Below are positions 8,553-17,833 of a DNA stretch of 44,853 nucleotides, piece after piece (the stretch's first letter is position 1; each line of letters starts with the position of its first letter). The translations under genes were made by a program, and so were the position numbers. Under the pieces are notes generated by a model. It ran no database searches and was not told the DNA's origin. It was given only the letters and a program-made list of their open reading frames with translations. This stretch comes from Myxococcales bacterium (GTDB taxonomy: Bacteria; Myxococcota_A; Polyangia; Polyangiales; Houyiibacteriaceae), in the NCBI GenBank assembly GCA_029862185.1, contig JAOTXX010000028.1:1-44853 (forward strand). Reading direction: 5' to 3'.

Positions 8553-8876
8553 TCAGGTGGCGAAACTAGAGCCGCACCCACAGGTTTGGCTCGCCTGGGG
8601 GTTCTGGAACTTGAACCCGGCGCCCTGGAGGCCCTCGACATAGTCGATCTCGGTGCCTTCGACGTACTGCGCGCTCATCATGTCCACGTAGATGGGAATG
8701 CCGTGCGAATTAAACGTCTGATCCAAATCGGATGTTTCGTTCTCGAAGAACAAATCATAGGAAAAACCCGCGCAACCGCCGCCGATCACACGCACTCGAA
8801 GCCCTTGATCCGCCAGGCCTTCGGCGTCTCGGATCTCTTTGACTTTCTCTGCAGCTCGGTCGGTGAGGGTCAGCAT
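8553..8876 (-). CDS. A-type iron-sulfur carrier (HesB/IscA/ErpA family)
   Basis: Carries nascent Fe-S clusters from the scaffold to apoproteins in the cytoplasm. The 107-residue length and the three invariant cysteines fit the family: C35 in GGGCAGFSY, and C99 and C101 in the C-terminal C-G-C motif, followed by GSSF. Sequence alone does not separate IscA from ErpA; the gene is away from any isc or suf cluster, as erpA usually is. It lies 55 bases downstream of ygfZ on the same strand, and YgfZ also acts in Fe-S assembly, so the pairing looks functional. No strong ribosome site is seen before the ATG. Confidence 0.9.
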   Translation of the reverse strand: MLTLTDRAAEKVKEIRDAEGLADQGLRVRVIGGGCAGFSYDLFFENETSDLDQTFNSHGIPIYVDMMSAQYVEGTEIDYVEGLQGAGFKFQNPQASQTCGCGSSFAT

Positions 8877-8931
8877 GAGGCCACTATAAGGTCGGAGAGC
8901 GGATCGCGCCAGCGTCGAAGCTTCCGTATCG

Positions 8932-9894
8932 TCACGTCTGCTCCGCGCACACCCCCGGCCCTGTTTCCACCGTCCCGAGCGCGCGCGCGGCGAGCCCCGC
9001 GATCATGAAGCCTTCTGGGTCTTCCGATTCGTGTCCCCGCTTCAGAAAGCCTAGTGCCCGCACGCCCTGTTCACCCACGGCGGCTGACGTGACCTCGCCA
9101 ACGACGGCGCCGCTCACCGTAATGGGGGTCTTGGCCGCCGGGGCCACCGAGCCTTCGATCGCCCAACGCCAAAGCACCTTGGGGGCCTTGCCCCGGTTCT
9201 CCAGCATGACGACCGTCTCTTGTCCGATGTAGCAGCCCTTCTTGAATGAGACGGCGACTGGGTTCAGGCCGCTTTCCTGAGGGTAGGTCCAGTCGCCGAA
9301 ATCCACGCCGAAGCGGGGCCGTCCGCGAAGGACATGAGCCTGAGCCCAGACCTCGCTGCTAACGGCGCCGCCACCAAGCTCGTGACTGCGCGCGATCAGG
9401 CTCGTCAGCTCCGACTCGAGCGCTGCGTCCGCGACCACCCATTGCCGTCCTTCGAGGCCGAGCCGGTCGGCAGGCCAGCCATCGCCGCGAAGCTCGTTCG
9501 AACGAGGCCCCTGAGCTGCGATAACGCGCAGGTCTTTTCGATGTTCGAGATCGACGTCCTCCATGATGATGTATCGATCGAAGCGCTCGAGCAGGGCATC
9601 GACCTGGGCCGCCGGGACGTCGAGCCAAAGCTCGCTTTCCCGAACGAGCACATAGACGTCTGCCAAAATTCGTCCCTTCAACGTGAGCACGAAGCCGTAC
9701 ACCGAGCTCCCGGGCTCGACGCCTTCGAGCTGGTTCGTGACCTGCCCTTGCAACCAGTCGTGCGCGTCGTCCCCGGCGACCGAAACGATCGCGCGGTCGT
9801 CGAGGGCAAGAACGCCCACGGAGTGTTCCAACCAGGCGAGCTCGTTTGCTTGGGCCATCAGGCCAGTATTGGTGCGCCAGTCGCGTGCAGGCAA
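8932..9894 (-). CDS. ygfZ: Folate-binding Fe-S assembly protein YgfZ
   Basis: GcvT-fold protein that uses tetrahydrofolate to support maturation or repair of [4Fe-4S] enzymes, including MiaB in E. coli. The diagnostic signature K-G-C-Y-x-G-Q-E followed by R-G-K is present (KGCYIGQETVVMLENRGK, catalytic C221 in the long form). The GcvT-type N-terminal half includes DDAHDWLQGQVTNQ. Length (320) is near the E. coli protein (326). The longest form starts at a TTG (9894), 9 bases after birA; the in-frame ATG at 9858 gives MAQANELAWLEH and is a fair alternative, and neither has a convincing ribosome site. It sits in a nadC-birA-ygfZ run and before the A-type carrier gene. Confidence 0.88.
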   Translation of the reverse strand: MPARDWRTNTGLMAQANELAWLEHSVGVLALDDRAIVSVAGDDAHDWLQGQVTNQLEGVEPGSSVYGFVLTLKGRILADVYVLVRESELWLDVPAAQVDALLERFDRYIIMEDVDLEHRKDLRVIAAQGPRSNELRGDGWPADRLGLEGRQWVVADAALESELTSLIARSHELGGGAVSSEVWAQAHVLRGRPRFGVDFGDWTYPQESGLNPVAVSFKKGCYIGQETVVMLENRGKAPKVLWRWAIEGSVAPAAKTPITVSGAVVGEVTSAAVGEQGVRALGFLKRGHESEDPEGFMIAGLAARALGTVETGPGVCAEQT

Positions 9895-9903
9895 GCGCCG
9901 GGC

Positions 9904-10686
9904 TCAGCTCTCGAGCGGCTCGATGCGGGCTGCGTGAAGAGCACGCAGGCCGGTTTGGGTTCGCACGAGGGCTGCGCCGTCATGATCGATGCCCTCGAAA
10001 ACACCTTCGCCGCCTTCGAATCGGATTCGTTCGCCAAGAAGCGCGAGGCTCGGCCGAAGGGCGTCCACCACGGCAGCTGCGCCGTCCTTGACGAGCCGGT
10101 TTACCCATCGCTCCATGTGAAACAGGACAGCCGCCAACACCTCGGCGCGATCCAATGGTTTCTGGCCGAGCGCTTCGGCTCGCAGTGACGTGGCCACGCC
10201 CTTGAGCGCCTCGGGCCATTGCATGCGGTTCACGTTGAGCCCCACGCCGATGATGACTGAATCGATGCGTATCCCAAGCGTCCGGCTTTCGACGAGAATG
10301 CCAGCGCACTTGCGCCGATCGATCCAGATGTCGTTCGGCCACTTCACCTGGACGGCGCGGCCCGATAGGAAGCTAGCCGCCGCGTCGCGAACCCCGAGCC
10401 CGCTGGCAAGCGTGACCAATGCGGTCGAGGCGGGTTCGACCGAGGGACGGGCAACCACGGAGAAATAGAGGTCGGAGCCCGGCGGCGATTCCCACTGCCG
10501 CCCATGCGCGCCGCGACCCCGGGTTTGTTGGCCGGCAAGTACGAGGTGGCCGTGGCTTGCACCTCGTGCAGCGGCCGAAGAGGCATCGTCCATCGTCGAT
10601 TCGGTGCTCTGTATGATGGTCAACGACCTGCCCCAGCCACCGCGGATCAACTCGCCGAGTCGCGCCGGCTGTAGATCCTCGAGCAC
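9904..10686 (-). CDS. birA: Biotin--[acetyl-CoA-carboxylase] ligase, non-regulatory form
   Basis: Joins biotin to the biotin carboxyl carrier protein through biotinyl-AMP. The biotinyl-AMP loop GRGAHGRQW (57-65), the substrate motif KWPNDI (115-120) and KCAGILVE (126-133) are all present. The roughly 60-residue N-terminal DNA-binding domain of E. coli BirA is absent, so this is a pure ligase and cannot repress biotin genes itself. The start is GTG, 3 bases after the nadC stop codon. TGGAG at the end of nadC provides the ribosome site, which implies translational coupling. nadC-birA neighbours are common in bacteria, often with a type III pantothenate kinase gene, which is not next to it here. 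Confidence 0.92.
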   Translation of the reverse strand: MLEDLQPARLGELIRGGWGRSLTIIQSTESTMDDASSAAARGASHGHLVLAGQQTRGRGAHGRQWESPPGSDLYFSVVARPSVEPASTALVTLASGLGVRDAAASFLSGRAVQVKWPNDIWIDRRKCAGILVESRTLGIRIDSVIIGVGLNVNRMQWPEALKGVATSLRAEALGQKPLDRAEVLAAVLFHMERWVNRLVKDGAAAVVDALRPSLALLGERIRFEGGEGVFEGIDHDGAALVRTQTGLRALHAARIEPLES

Positions 10687-10689
10687 GAG

Positions 10690-11538
10690 CTAGCTCCAGT
10701 CCAGACCGAGATCGCAGGCCGGCGACGAGTGAGTGAGCGCGCCGACGCTGATGACGTCGACTCCGAGCGCGCCCAAGCGAGCGACGCGATCGAGGGTGAT
10801 GCCGCCCGACACCTCGACGAGCGCCCGGCCATCGACGAGGGTCAGCGCGTCACGCACCTGCTCGTCGTCGAAATTGTCCAGCATGACGATGTCGGCTCCC
10901 GCGGCCAGCGCTTCCTGCAACTGCTCCGGAGTGTCGACCTCGCATTCGATGCGGCAGGTGTGCGGTGCATAGGCCCGCGCCCGCTGGACCGCGTGACGGA
11001 CACCGCCCGCCGCGGCGATGTGGTTGTCCTTGATCAAAACGGCGGCACCCAAATCTTCGCGATGGTTGTGTCCGCCGCCGCAGCGAACCGCATAGCGCTC
11101 CAAGGCCCGGAGCCCGGGGGTCGTTTTGCGGGTGTCGGTGATTCGGGTCGACGAACCCTCGGGCAAGGCGTCCACGAAACGCTTCGTCATCGTCGACACG
11201 CCCGTGAGGCGTTGCATGAAATTGAGCGCGACGCGCTCGCCGAGCAGAATCGATGTCGCGGGTCCGGAAATAGTCGCCAGCGTCGCGCCCGAATCGCAGC
11301 GATCACCCTCATCCACGTGCCTTTCGACATCGACGAGAAGGTCGACCTGCGCGTACACCTCTTCGAGAATCGGAAGCCCACAAACGACGATGGGCTCGCG
11401 TGAGTTGAGCTTCGCCGTGCCGATCGTGGTCGATTCGACACATGCCTCGCTGGTCAGGTCTCCGCGGTCGATGTCTTCGGAGAGCGCGCGACGAACCGTT
11501 TCGCTAAGAATCGTGGGAGCGGGCGGAGTGACCTGCAT
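10690..11538 (-). CDS. nadC: Nicotinate-nucleotide pyrophosphorylase (quinolinate phosphoribosyltransferase)
   Basis: Converts quinolinate and PRPP to nicotinate mononucleotide, CO2 and pyrophosphate in de novo NAD synthesis. At 282 residues it is full length. Visible motifs are EDIDRGDLTS near the N-terminus, TRKTTPGLR (136-144), GGGHNHR (154-160), IKDNH (169-173) and the barrel phosphate-binding strands IVMLDNF and LVEVSGGI. The ATG lies 7 bases after the stop of the membrane protease gene and birA follows directly, so the four-gene run CPBP-nadC-birA-ygfZ is probably one operon. nadA and nadB are not in the window. Confidence 0.95.
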   Translation of the reverse strand: MQVTPPAPTILSETVRRALSEDIDRGDLTSEACVESTTIGTAKLNSREPIVVCGLPILEEVYAQVDLLVDVERHVDEGDRCDSGATLATISGPATSILLGERVALNFMQRLTGVSTMTKRFVDALPEGSSTRITDTRKTTPGLRALERYAVRCGGGHNHREDLGAAVLIKDNHIAAAGGVRHAVQRARAYAPHTCRIECEVDTPEQLQEALAAGADIVMLDNFDDEQVRDALTLVDGRALVEVSGGITLDRVARLGALGVDVISVGALTHSSPACDLGLDWS

Positions 11539-11545
11539 ATCGCAG

Positions 11546-12286
11546 TTATAGCCAACTCCGCGTGAGAATCTCGGAATAAAGGTTGCTCATCGCGTGGAGA
11601 GCGAGCGCTGCGCCGATTCCACCGCGCCATCCGCGCGTCCATCCGAACAGAAGAGCGGGAAAGAAGACCGCGAGGCGCGCGGGATGGGGGTCGACGATGA
11701 AATGGATCGCCGCAAATAGGATCGCCTGAAGGACCCATGCGCGCGGTGCGAGCCTCACCCCGAGCACGCGGAGTCGGGTCTCCTCGAGGTCGCTCAAAGC
11801 CGTCTGCAGGTAGCCACGAAAGAATGCCTCCTCGGGCAAGGCGACCACGATGAGCTGCGCTAAGACGAAGCTCGTAGCATTGGCCGGGAGCGTGAGCCTG
11901 AAAGCCCCGGCAGGCTGATTCCACAAGTAGAAGCCGAGCGCGAAGAGCGGGAACACGACGGCTGCAATCCCAAGCGCGACTCCGAGCTCCACCGCCGCAG
12001 AAGGCAGCGCGCTGCGAATCGTGCGACCGAGATCGAAAATCCCGAGCGGACCCGCCCCGTGGTCGTCCACCGGGGGTTCGAGCAGCCCACCCAGGCCAAC
12101 GCCGAAATGCGAGGGGTCGCTTCGTGTGAGCCGGATCGAAGTCAGTAGAAAGATGGTGGCGACGACGAGATGGACGTACTGCCCCACGAAGGCGATCGAC
12201 TCGAGCCGGGTAACCGCGAAGACCGACGCGCACACCAGGGCATACACCCAAAAGATTCGCCGGAGTGGTGCGCGCACGGAAGCCAT
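11546..12286 (-). CDS. CPBP-family glutamic intramembrane protease
   Basis: Polytopic membrane protein of the Rce1/CAAX-protease-like (CPBP) family. The catalytic set is complete: E152-E153-x3-R157 in PEEAFFRGY, H195 in FAAIHF and H231 in ALHAMSN, each in a membrane helix. I chose the ATG at 12286 (246 residues); the frame stays open to 12451, but the extra residues are not membrane-like and would overlap the dnaG promoter and start region. In Myxococcota some members act as myxosortases that cleave MYXO-CTERM anchors; this one could be such an enzyme, but the sequence only proves the superfamily. It is the first gene of the nadC-birA-ygfZ run and is divergent from dnaG. Confidence 0.82.
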   Translation of the reverse strand: MASVRAPLRRIFWVYALVCASVFAVTRLESIAFVGQYVHLVVATIFLLTSIRLTRSDPSHFGVGLGGLLEPPVDDHGAGPLGIFDLGRTIRSALPSAAVELGVALGIAAVVFPLFALGFYLWNQPAGAFRLTLPANATSFVLAQLIVVALPEEAFFRGYLQTALSDLEETRLRVLGVRLAPRAWVLQAILFAAIHFIVDPHPARLAVFFPALLFGWTRGWRGGIGAALALHAMSNLYSEILTRSWL

Positions 12287-12315
12287 CGCGCCACAACTAC
12301 AGCGGCCCGCGGCGC

Positions 12316-12343
12316 TTGCCAAGAACCAGACGAAGCCTACACT
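12316..12343 (+). promoter_or_regulatory. Candidate sigma-70 promoter of dnaG-rpoD
   Basis: TTGCCA (12316-12321) and TACACT (12338-12343) are 16 bases apart and match consensus at five and four positions. Transcription would start near 12350, giving a leader of roughly 37 bases to the dnaG GTG. It lies in the 100-base gap between the divergent protease gene and dnaG. Confidence 0.4.
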
Positions 12344-12386
12344 GCCTTCTCTTCGCAGGGACGGCGAGCATGGGCGAGACGCGGCG

Positions 12387-14219
12387 GTGATTTCCGAAGA
12401 CAAGATTGCTGAGATCCGCGACCGCGCGCCAATTGCAGAGGTCATCGGCAACTACGTTGCGCTCAAGAAGTCTGGCAACAGCCTCAAGGGCCTTTGCCCC
12501 TTCCACAACGAGAAGACGCCGTCCTTCTACGTGCATCCGAGTCGCGGCTTCTACCATTGCTTCGGCTGCAAGGCGTCGGGCGACATCTTCTCGTTCTTGA
12601 TGCACGTCGAGGGCAAGACGTTCCCCGAAGTCGCGCGCGACCTGGCCGAGCAAACCGGCGTTCAGTTGCCTGTCTACGATCCCGAACGCGAGGCTGAGCA
12701 CCAGCGCAATAAGAAGCAGTCCCAGCGCCTCGCTTCATTGATGGAGCAGGCGACCGAGTTCTATTGCGCCCAGCTTCTCGAGCATCCCGATGGCGGCATC
12801 GCGCGCCACGAGCTCTCGGACCGCGGAATCAGCGAAGAGTCCACCCGCAAGTTCCGTTTAGGCTATGCACCTCACGGATGGGACTCGCTCGTGCGTTTCT
12901 TAGAAGGCGCCGGTGCGTCACCCGCCGACGCGGAAGCCGTCGGCCTGATCGTTCCGCGCCGCTCGGGCCGCGGCCACTACGACCGCTTCCGCCACCGATT
13001 GATGTTTCCGATCGCCGATGTGCACGGCAAAGTCGTGGCCTTCAGCGGCCGAGCGCTCGCCCCTGCACCGTCGATGGAGGAGCAGAAGGAGCCTCCCGCG
13101 AAGTACCTCAACAGCCCAGAGAACCAGCTCTATCACAAGGGCGAGGTTCTCTACGGATTGCACGAAGGCCGCGTCGAGATCCGACGCGAAGACGCCAGCG
13201 TTCTGTGCGAAGGCAATTTCGACTTGGTCGCGTTGCATCAGGCCGGCTTTCAGAACTCGGTTGCGCCCATGGGGACGGCCTTCACCGAAGCACACGCCAA
13301 GCTGCTCAAACGCTTTGCGCAGAAGGTGGTCTTGCTCTTCGATGGCGACAAGGCTGGCCGTAAGGCGGTTCGTGAAGCGCATACGGTCGTGGGCAAAGCC
13401 GGGCTCGAAGCACACGTCGTGACGCTGCCGCAGGGCGCTGACCCCGACAGCTTTCTCCGAGAGCAGGGAGCGGAGTCTTTGCGAATTCGAATCGTGAGCG
13501 CCCCCACCATAATCGAGTATTTAATCGACGACGCAGCCGCCAGCTCGGAATCAAACCCGCACGCAAAGGCAGAGTCGATCGCCAAACTTGGTCCGATTCT
13601 TGCCAAGGTTGAAAGCCCGATCGAACGCGGTCTCTATGTTGAGCGCGTTGCCCGCAAATTTGGGATCACGGACGTAGGTTTGGTGCGCCGCGAGTTGCGC
13701 CGCGGACTGGGTCGACAGACCGAACGAACCATCGCTCGTCGTGACGCAGTGCAGCAGCCGATTGCAACGCGGGTGTCGGAGTTACAGTTGAAGTTGATTT
13801 CGCTGCTGATCGATCAACCGACCTTGGTTAACCACGAAGGGGTGGATAAGCTTCCGAAGCTTTTGACGAGCCCTGATCTTCGCGCCATCTTTGATTCTAT
13901 CTTGCAGATGGTGGATAGGCAGGGATCGCTCAATGTCTCGTCATTGCTGGACGAGTTGACCGACAATCAACTCAGGCCGTGGTTGGAAGCGAAGTTGGCA
14001 GTGCAGGAGCACGACCTCGAAGAAGCACGTCAAATTCTCGACGAGGGCCTTCCACTTCTCGAGCGAAAAAACATCGAACATGAACTGCCCCGTTTGCAAC
14101 AGCGCATCGTAGAAGCGCGCCGAGTTGGCGACGATGCGCTGGCGGCAGGGCTCACTCGAGAGTTTGTGGAGCTGACGCGCAGCGCTCACAAGCTCAAGTC
14201 GAACACGAAGCAGAGGTGA
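12387..14219 (+). CDS. dnaG: DNA primase
   Basis: Synthesises RNA primers for the replication fork. The 610-residue product starts at GTG with [15 protein letters not shown]. The zinc-ribbon CHC2 domain has C37, H40, C58 and C61 (LCPFH and FHCFGC-type knuckles). The TOPRIM core shows [15 protein letters not shown] (the metal-binding glutamate) and [12 protein letters not shown] (the D-x-D motif). The C-terminal helical part, from about 450, is the helicase-binding region. The frame is open upstream to 12021, but those codons overlap the divergent gene and do not look like primase; there is no in-frame ATG nearby. It overlaps or abuts rpoD, forming the dnaG-rpoD core of the macromolecular synthesis operon; rpsU is missing from its usual place upstream. 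Confidence 0.95.
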   Translation: MISEDKIAEIRDRAPIAEVIGNYVALKKSGNSLKGLCPFHNEKTPSFYVHPSRGFYHCFGCKASGDIFSFLMHVEGKTFPEVARDLAEQTGVQLPVYDPEREAEHQRNKKQSQRLASLMEQATEFYCAQLLEHPDGGIARHELSDRGISEESTRKFRLGYAPHGWDSLVRFLEGAGASPADAEAVGLIVPRRSGRGHYDRFRHRLMFPIADVHGKVVAFSGRALAPAPSMEEQKEPPAKYLNSPENQLYHKGEVLYGLHEGRVEIRREDASVLCEGNFDLVALHQAGFQNSVAPMGTAFTEAHAKLLKRFAQKVVLLFDGDKAGRKAVREAHTVVGKAGLEAHVVTLPQGADPDSFLREQGAESLRIRIVSAPTIIEYLIDDAAASSESNPHAKAESIAKLGPILAKVESPIERGLYVERVARKFGITDVGLVRRELRRGLGRQTERTIARRDAVQQPIATRVSELQLKLISLLIDQPTLVNHEGVDKLPKLLTSPDLRAIFDSILQMVDRQGSLNVSSLLDELTDNQLRPWLEAKLAVQEHDLEEARQILDEGLPLLERKNIEHELPRLQQRIVEARRVGDDALAAGLTREFVELTRSAHKLKSNTKQR

Positions 14220-14221
14220 AG

Positions 14222-16072
<1,851 letters not shown>

Positions 16073-16122
16073 TGAGGCTCAGGGAGACGGCCAGCCTTCG
16101 GCCGCGAACGCCGATCTGCGCA

Positions 16123-16207
16123 CGCTCAGCCGACGTGCTCCCTCCGTCATCCTCGACGTAGCGCTGCTACGTCTCCGGTGACTCCAGTCCGCGCCTTCGG
16201 CTGAGCG
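16123..16207. repeat. Nested inverted-repeat element downstream of rpoD
   Basis: Outer arms CGCTCAGCCGA (16123-16133) and TCGGCTGAGCG (16197-16207) pair perfectly over 11 bp. Inside, GTCATC/GGTGAC (16146-16151 and 16177-16182, one G-U pair) and GACGTAGC/GCTACGTC (16155-16162 and 16166-16173) form a second hairpin with a symmetric 3-by-3 internal loop and a 3-base end loop. It starts 50 bases past rpoD and lacks a T-run, so it is more like a palindromic repeat or mRNA 3' stabiliser than a terminator. Confidence 0.5.
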
Positions 16208-16304
16208 CACGCACCTCGCCGCCCGCGACTCGAAGTTGATCGTCACCCTGAGCTGAACGAGCGAGCCGATTTCGGAGCCTGTGCGACGTTGACTCCGCCA
16301 CATA

Positions 16305-16325
16305 TCGCGCTTTTTTCCACGCCCC
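16305..16325. repeat. 21-base motif shared with 17811-17831 (copy 1)
   Basis: TCGCGC, six T, then CCACGCCCC. The same 21 bases occur at 17811-17831 with one difference (CCGCGCCCC). Both copies are intergenic and on the same strand. Chance agreement over 20 of 21 positions is unlikely, so they are probably remnants of one dispersed element. Confidence 0.45.
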
Positions 16326-16346
16326 TGAAACCATATCCTTTCAATA

Positions 16347-16464
16347 GGAGAACGGCTCGGGATGGGCAGCACAGGGATTGGGTCGAGCCTAGCCGTGGGT
16401 CGTCTTAAGGATTCGGGGGCGAGTGGGTCCCAATCCCGAGCACGCCCGTCGCGAGCCGTTCTCC
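16347..16464 (+). ncRNA. Candidate 118-nt rod-shaped structured RNA
   Basis: The ends pair over 13 perfect bp: GGAGAACGGCTCG (16347-16359) with CGAGCCGTTCTCC (16452-16464). Moving inward there are GATGGGC/GCCCGTC (16361-16367 and 16444-16450, 7 bp with one G-U), a symmetric 6-by-6 internal loop, GGGATTGGG/CCCAATCCC (16374-16382 and 16429-16437, 9 bp), and GCCTAGCCG/CGGGGGC (16387-16395 and 16414-16420, AG bulge), closing on an 18-nt loop. A -10-like TATCCT (16334-16339) would start transcription at the first base of the stem; the -35 (T-rich, 16311-16316) is poor. It lacks the SRP RNA loop and is shorter than known 6S RNAs. No T-run follows; it ends 61 bases before the tRNA and may be co-transcribed. 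Confidence 0.5.
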
Positions 16465-16525
16465 GATCTGTACGGGTGATGTTTCGTTCGCGTTGAGCGC
16501 GTGATCGGGCTAGAAGTGGCGATGA

Positions 16526-16599
16526 GGGCCCATAGCTCAATTGGTTAGAGCCCCCGGCTCATAACCGGGTTGTTCCTGGTTCGAGTCCAGGTGGGCCTA
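16526..16599 (+). tRNA. tRNA with anticodon CAU, probably tRNA-Ile2 (lysidine type)
   Basis: A 74-nt cloverleaf: acceptor GGGCCCA/TGGGCCT (1-72 is a G-U pair), D-stem GCTC/GAGC, anticodon stem CCCGG/CCGGG with loop CTCATAA (anticodon CAT at 16560-16562), 5-nt variable loop, T-stem CCTGG/CCAGG with loop TTCGAGT, discriminator A. CCA is not encoded. It lacks the three G-C pairs before the anticodon loop that mark initiator tRNA. The C4-G69 and C5-G68 pairs are the determinants known for TilS recognition of E. coli tRNA-Ile2, so I favour tRNA-Ile(CAU) over elongator tRNA-Met. tilS is in this window at 25446. Confidence 0.9.
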
Positions 16600-16614
16600 C
16601 TACGTAAAACGAAA

Positions 16615-16630
16615 AAGGGCGTCGGCCCTT
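16615..16630. terminator. Short terminator-like hairpin after the tRNA
   Basis: AAGGGC and GCCCTT pair around GTCG, 15 bases past the tRNA. The A-run lies on the 5' side, so the canonical stem-plus-T layout (GCCCTT then TTTCGTTTTAC) reads on the minus strand; in the tRNA's own direction CGTCGTG follows, without T-run. It may act weakly in both directions. Confidence 0.4.
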
Positions 16631-16723
16631 CGTCGTGACGTGGCTTCCAGCATTTGCCGTGTTGCACCCGCTGCAAAGGCACGCTACAGCCCCGCCAGCT
16701 CAGGCTGACCACGGAGGCGATCC

Positions 16724-17437
16724 TTGCGCGAAGAGCTCGTAGCGCTTGCAAAACTTGCTGAGATGGATGACTCGGCGCGTGACATCGACGCCGAGCTCAA
16801 GCAGATTCCGCAGCGGCTCGAAGAGATGCGGAACAGTGTGCAGACGCTGGAGACCATGCTTGCCCAGGAGCGTCAACAGCTCAGCGAAGCCGAGCAGCTG
16901 AAAGTCCAGCAGAGCGGCGAGCTCAAGGAGCGAAGCGAAGGGCTGCAGCGGGCTCGCAAGAAGGTCGCCCAGGCGACGAGCATTCGTGAAGCCGACGCAG
17001 GCGAGCGAGAGGTCGAGGCCAATCGCCGCGCCATCAAGGAGCGCGAAGACGAGCTGGGCCGAATCACGCAGGCGATCGAAGCGAAGACAGCTTCACTCGC
17101 CGAGCGTGAGAAAGACTTCGAAGCGACCAAGACCTCTCTTCAGGCGGACGAAGAGTCTTCGAAGGCCCGTGTCGCCGAGCTCGAGGAGCAGCGCGCCAAA
17201 CTGCTCGACGGCCGCGACGTGCTTGCCGCCAAGGTCTCCAAGACGATCGTCAAGCGCTACGAACGCCTCAAGACCGGAATCCCGAACGCGGTGATCATCA
17301 TCAGCGACGGCACATGCACGGCGTGCCGCATGGCGCTACCGCCCCAGTTGACGATCGAGCTCCAACGAGCGAACGAAGTACATCAATGCCCCCACTGCCG
17401 CCGGATCATCATTCATAAGGTGGTGGTGGAGGCGTAG
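16724..17437 (+). CDS. Coiled-coil protein with C-terminal C4 zinc ribbon (CT398-like family)
   Basis: The 237 residues form a long antiparallel coiled-coil hairpin (about 10-175, charged heptads rich in E, K, Q, R) followed by a zinc ribbon with C198-x2-C201 (CTACRM) and C222-x2-C225 (CPHCRR). This layout matches the widespread zf-RING_7/CT398-type family of bacterial proteins, whose role is not settled; binding of nucleic acid or an RNA-polymerase-related partner has been suggested from structure. The TTG start is well supported by GGAGG 6 bases upstream (16713-16717). It stands alone between the tRNA and the repeat region and may share the tRNA transcript. Confidence 0.85.
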   Translation: MREELVALAKLAEMDDSARDIDAELKQIPQRLEEMRNSVQTLETMLAQERQQLSEAEQLKVQQSGELKERSEGLQRARKKVAQATSIREADAGEREVEANRRAIKEREDELGRITQAIEAKTASLAEREKDFEATKTSLQADEESSKARVAELEEQRAKLLDGRDVLAAKVSKTIVKRYERLKTGIPNAVIIISDGTCTACRMALPPQLTIELQRANEVHQCPHCRRIIIHKVVVEA

Positions 17438-17455
17438 GTGGGGTTGCTGAGCGTG

Positions 17456-17582
17456 GGGCCTGGTTTGGTTTAATTACACCGCCCGCCCACCCCCACCCGT
17501 AATCCTCCCTGGCGCGGCATTCGCTTCGCTTTGCCTTGCCGGCGCGTTGCGCCGGGCTTCGCCCTTCGGGCTCGCGCTGCCG
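17456..17582. repeat. Dispersed intergenic repeat, copy 1 (127 bp)
   Basis: This stretch is nearly identical to 41589-41716, with about half a dozen differences, in the same orientation. It begins GGGCCTGGTTTGGTTT and ends CGGGCTCGCGCTGCCG. It holds two hairpins: CCGGCGC/GCGCCGG around GTT, and CCC-TTCG-GG, a stable UUCG tetraloop type. It starts 19 bases after the zinc-ribbon gene. Open frames across it have no protein-like composition. No flanking target duplication or transposase is seen, so it is a non-autonomous or REP-like element. Confidence 0.75.
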
Positions 17583-17734
17583 CCTGCTGTCTTGTGGGGG
17601 GGTGTTCCGATGCCGCTCTCTTACACAAATGGATATGAGTGGAGGGGCGCGGCGGAGCGCGATGTGGGGGTTCGGCGGCGTGTGAGTGACAAGCGGCCAC
17701 GTCAGCAACACCCGCCGATTGGCGCGAGCCCCGA

Positions 17735-17792
17735 GGGGCGCCTTGCGTGGCCCCTGCTCGCAGTCCTTCCGGCCACCTTTGCAAGGCGCCCC
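17735..17792. repeat. Strong inverted repeat between zinc-ribbon gene and ilvE
   Basis: GGGGCGCCTTGC (17735-17746) pairs perfectly with GCAAGGCGCCCC (17781-17792); GTGG/CCAC (17747-17750 and 17773-17776) extends the stem after a 4-base bulge. There is no T-run directly after it on either strand, but it lies between two convergent genes and 42 bases past the ilvE stop codon. The rest of 17583-17833 holds no credible gene. Confidence 0.5.
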
Positions 17793-17810
17793 GTCCGCTG
17801 AACTCCCGCG

Positions 17811-17831
17811 TCGCGCTTTTTTCCGCGCCCC
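17811..17831. repeat. 21-base motif shared with 16305-16325 (copy 2)
   Basis: TCGCGC, six T, then CCGCGCCCC, one base different from the copy at 16305-16325. It abuts the ilvE stop codon (17834). Confidence 0.45.
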
Positions 17832-17833
17832 GG

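Noticed and set aside
12021-12386. N-terminal extension of dnaG to an upstream ATG
   Set aside because: The extra residues overlap the divergent protease gene and do not resemble primase; GTG 12387 gives the conserved primase N-terminus.
16347-16464. SRP RNA, 6S RNA or MITE as identity of the rod-shaped fold
   Set aside because: No SRP loop signature, too short for typical 6S, and no target-site duplication flanks the arms. Left as an unassigned structured RNA.
17470-17784. Arg/Ala/Pro-rich frames across the first dispersed repeat
   Set aside because: The frames are translations of a structured repeat present twice; they have no domain, no ribosome site and no consistent start.
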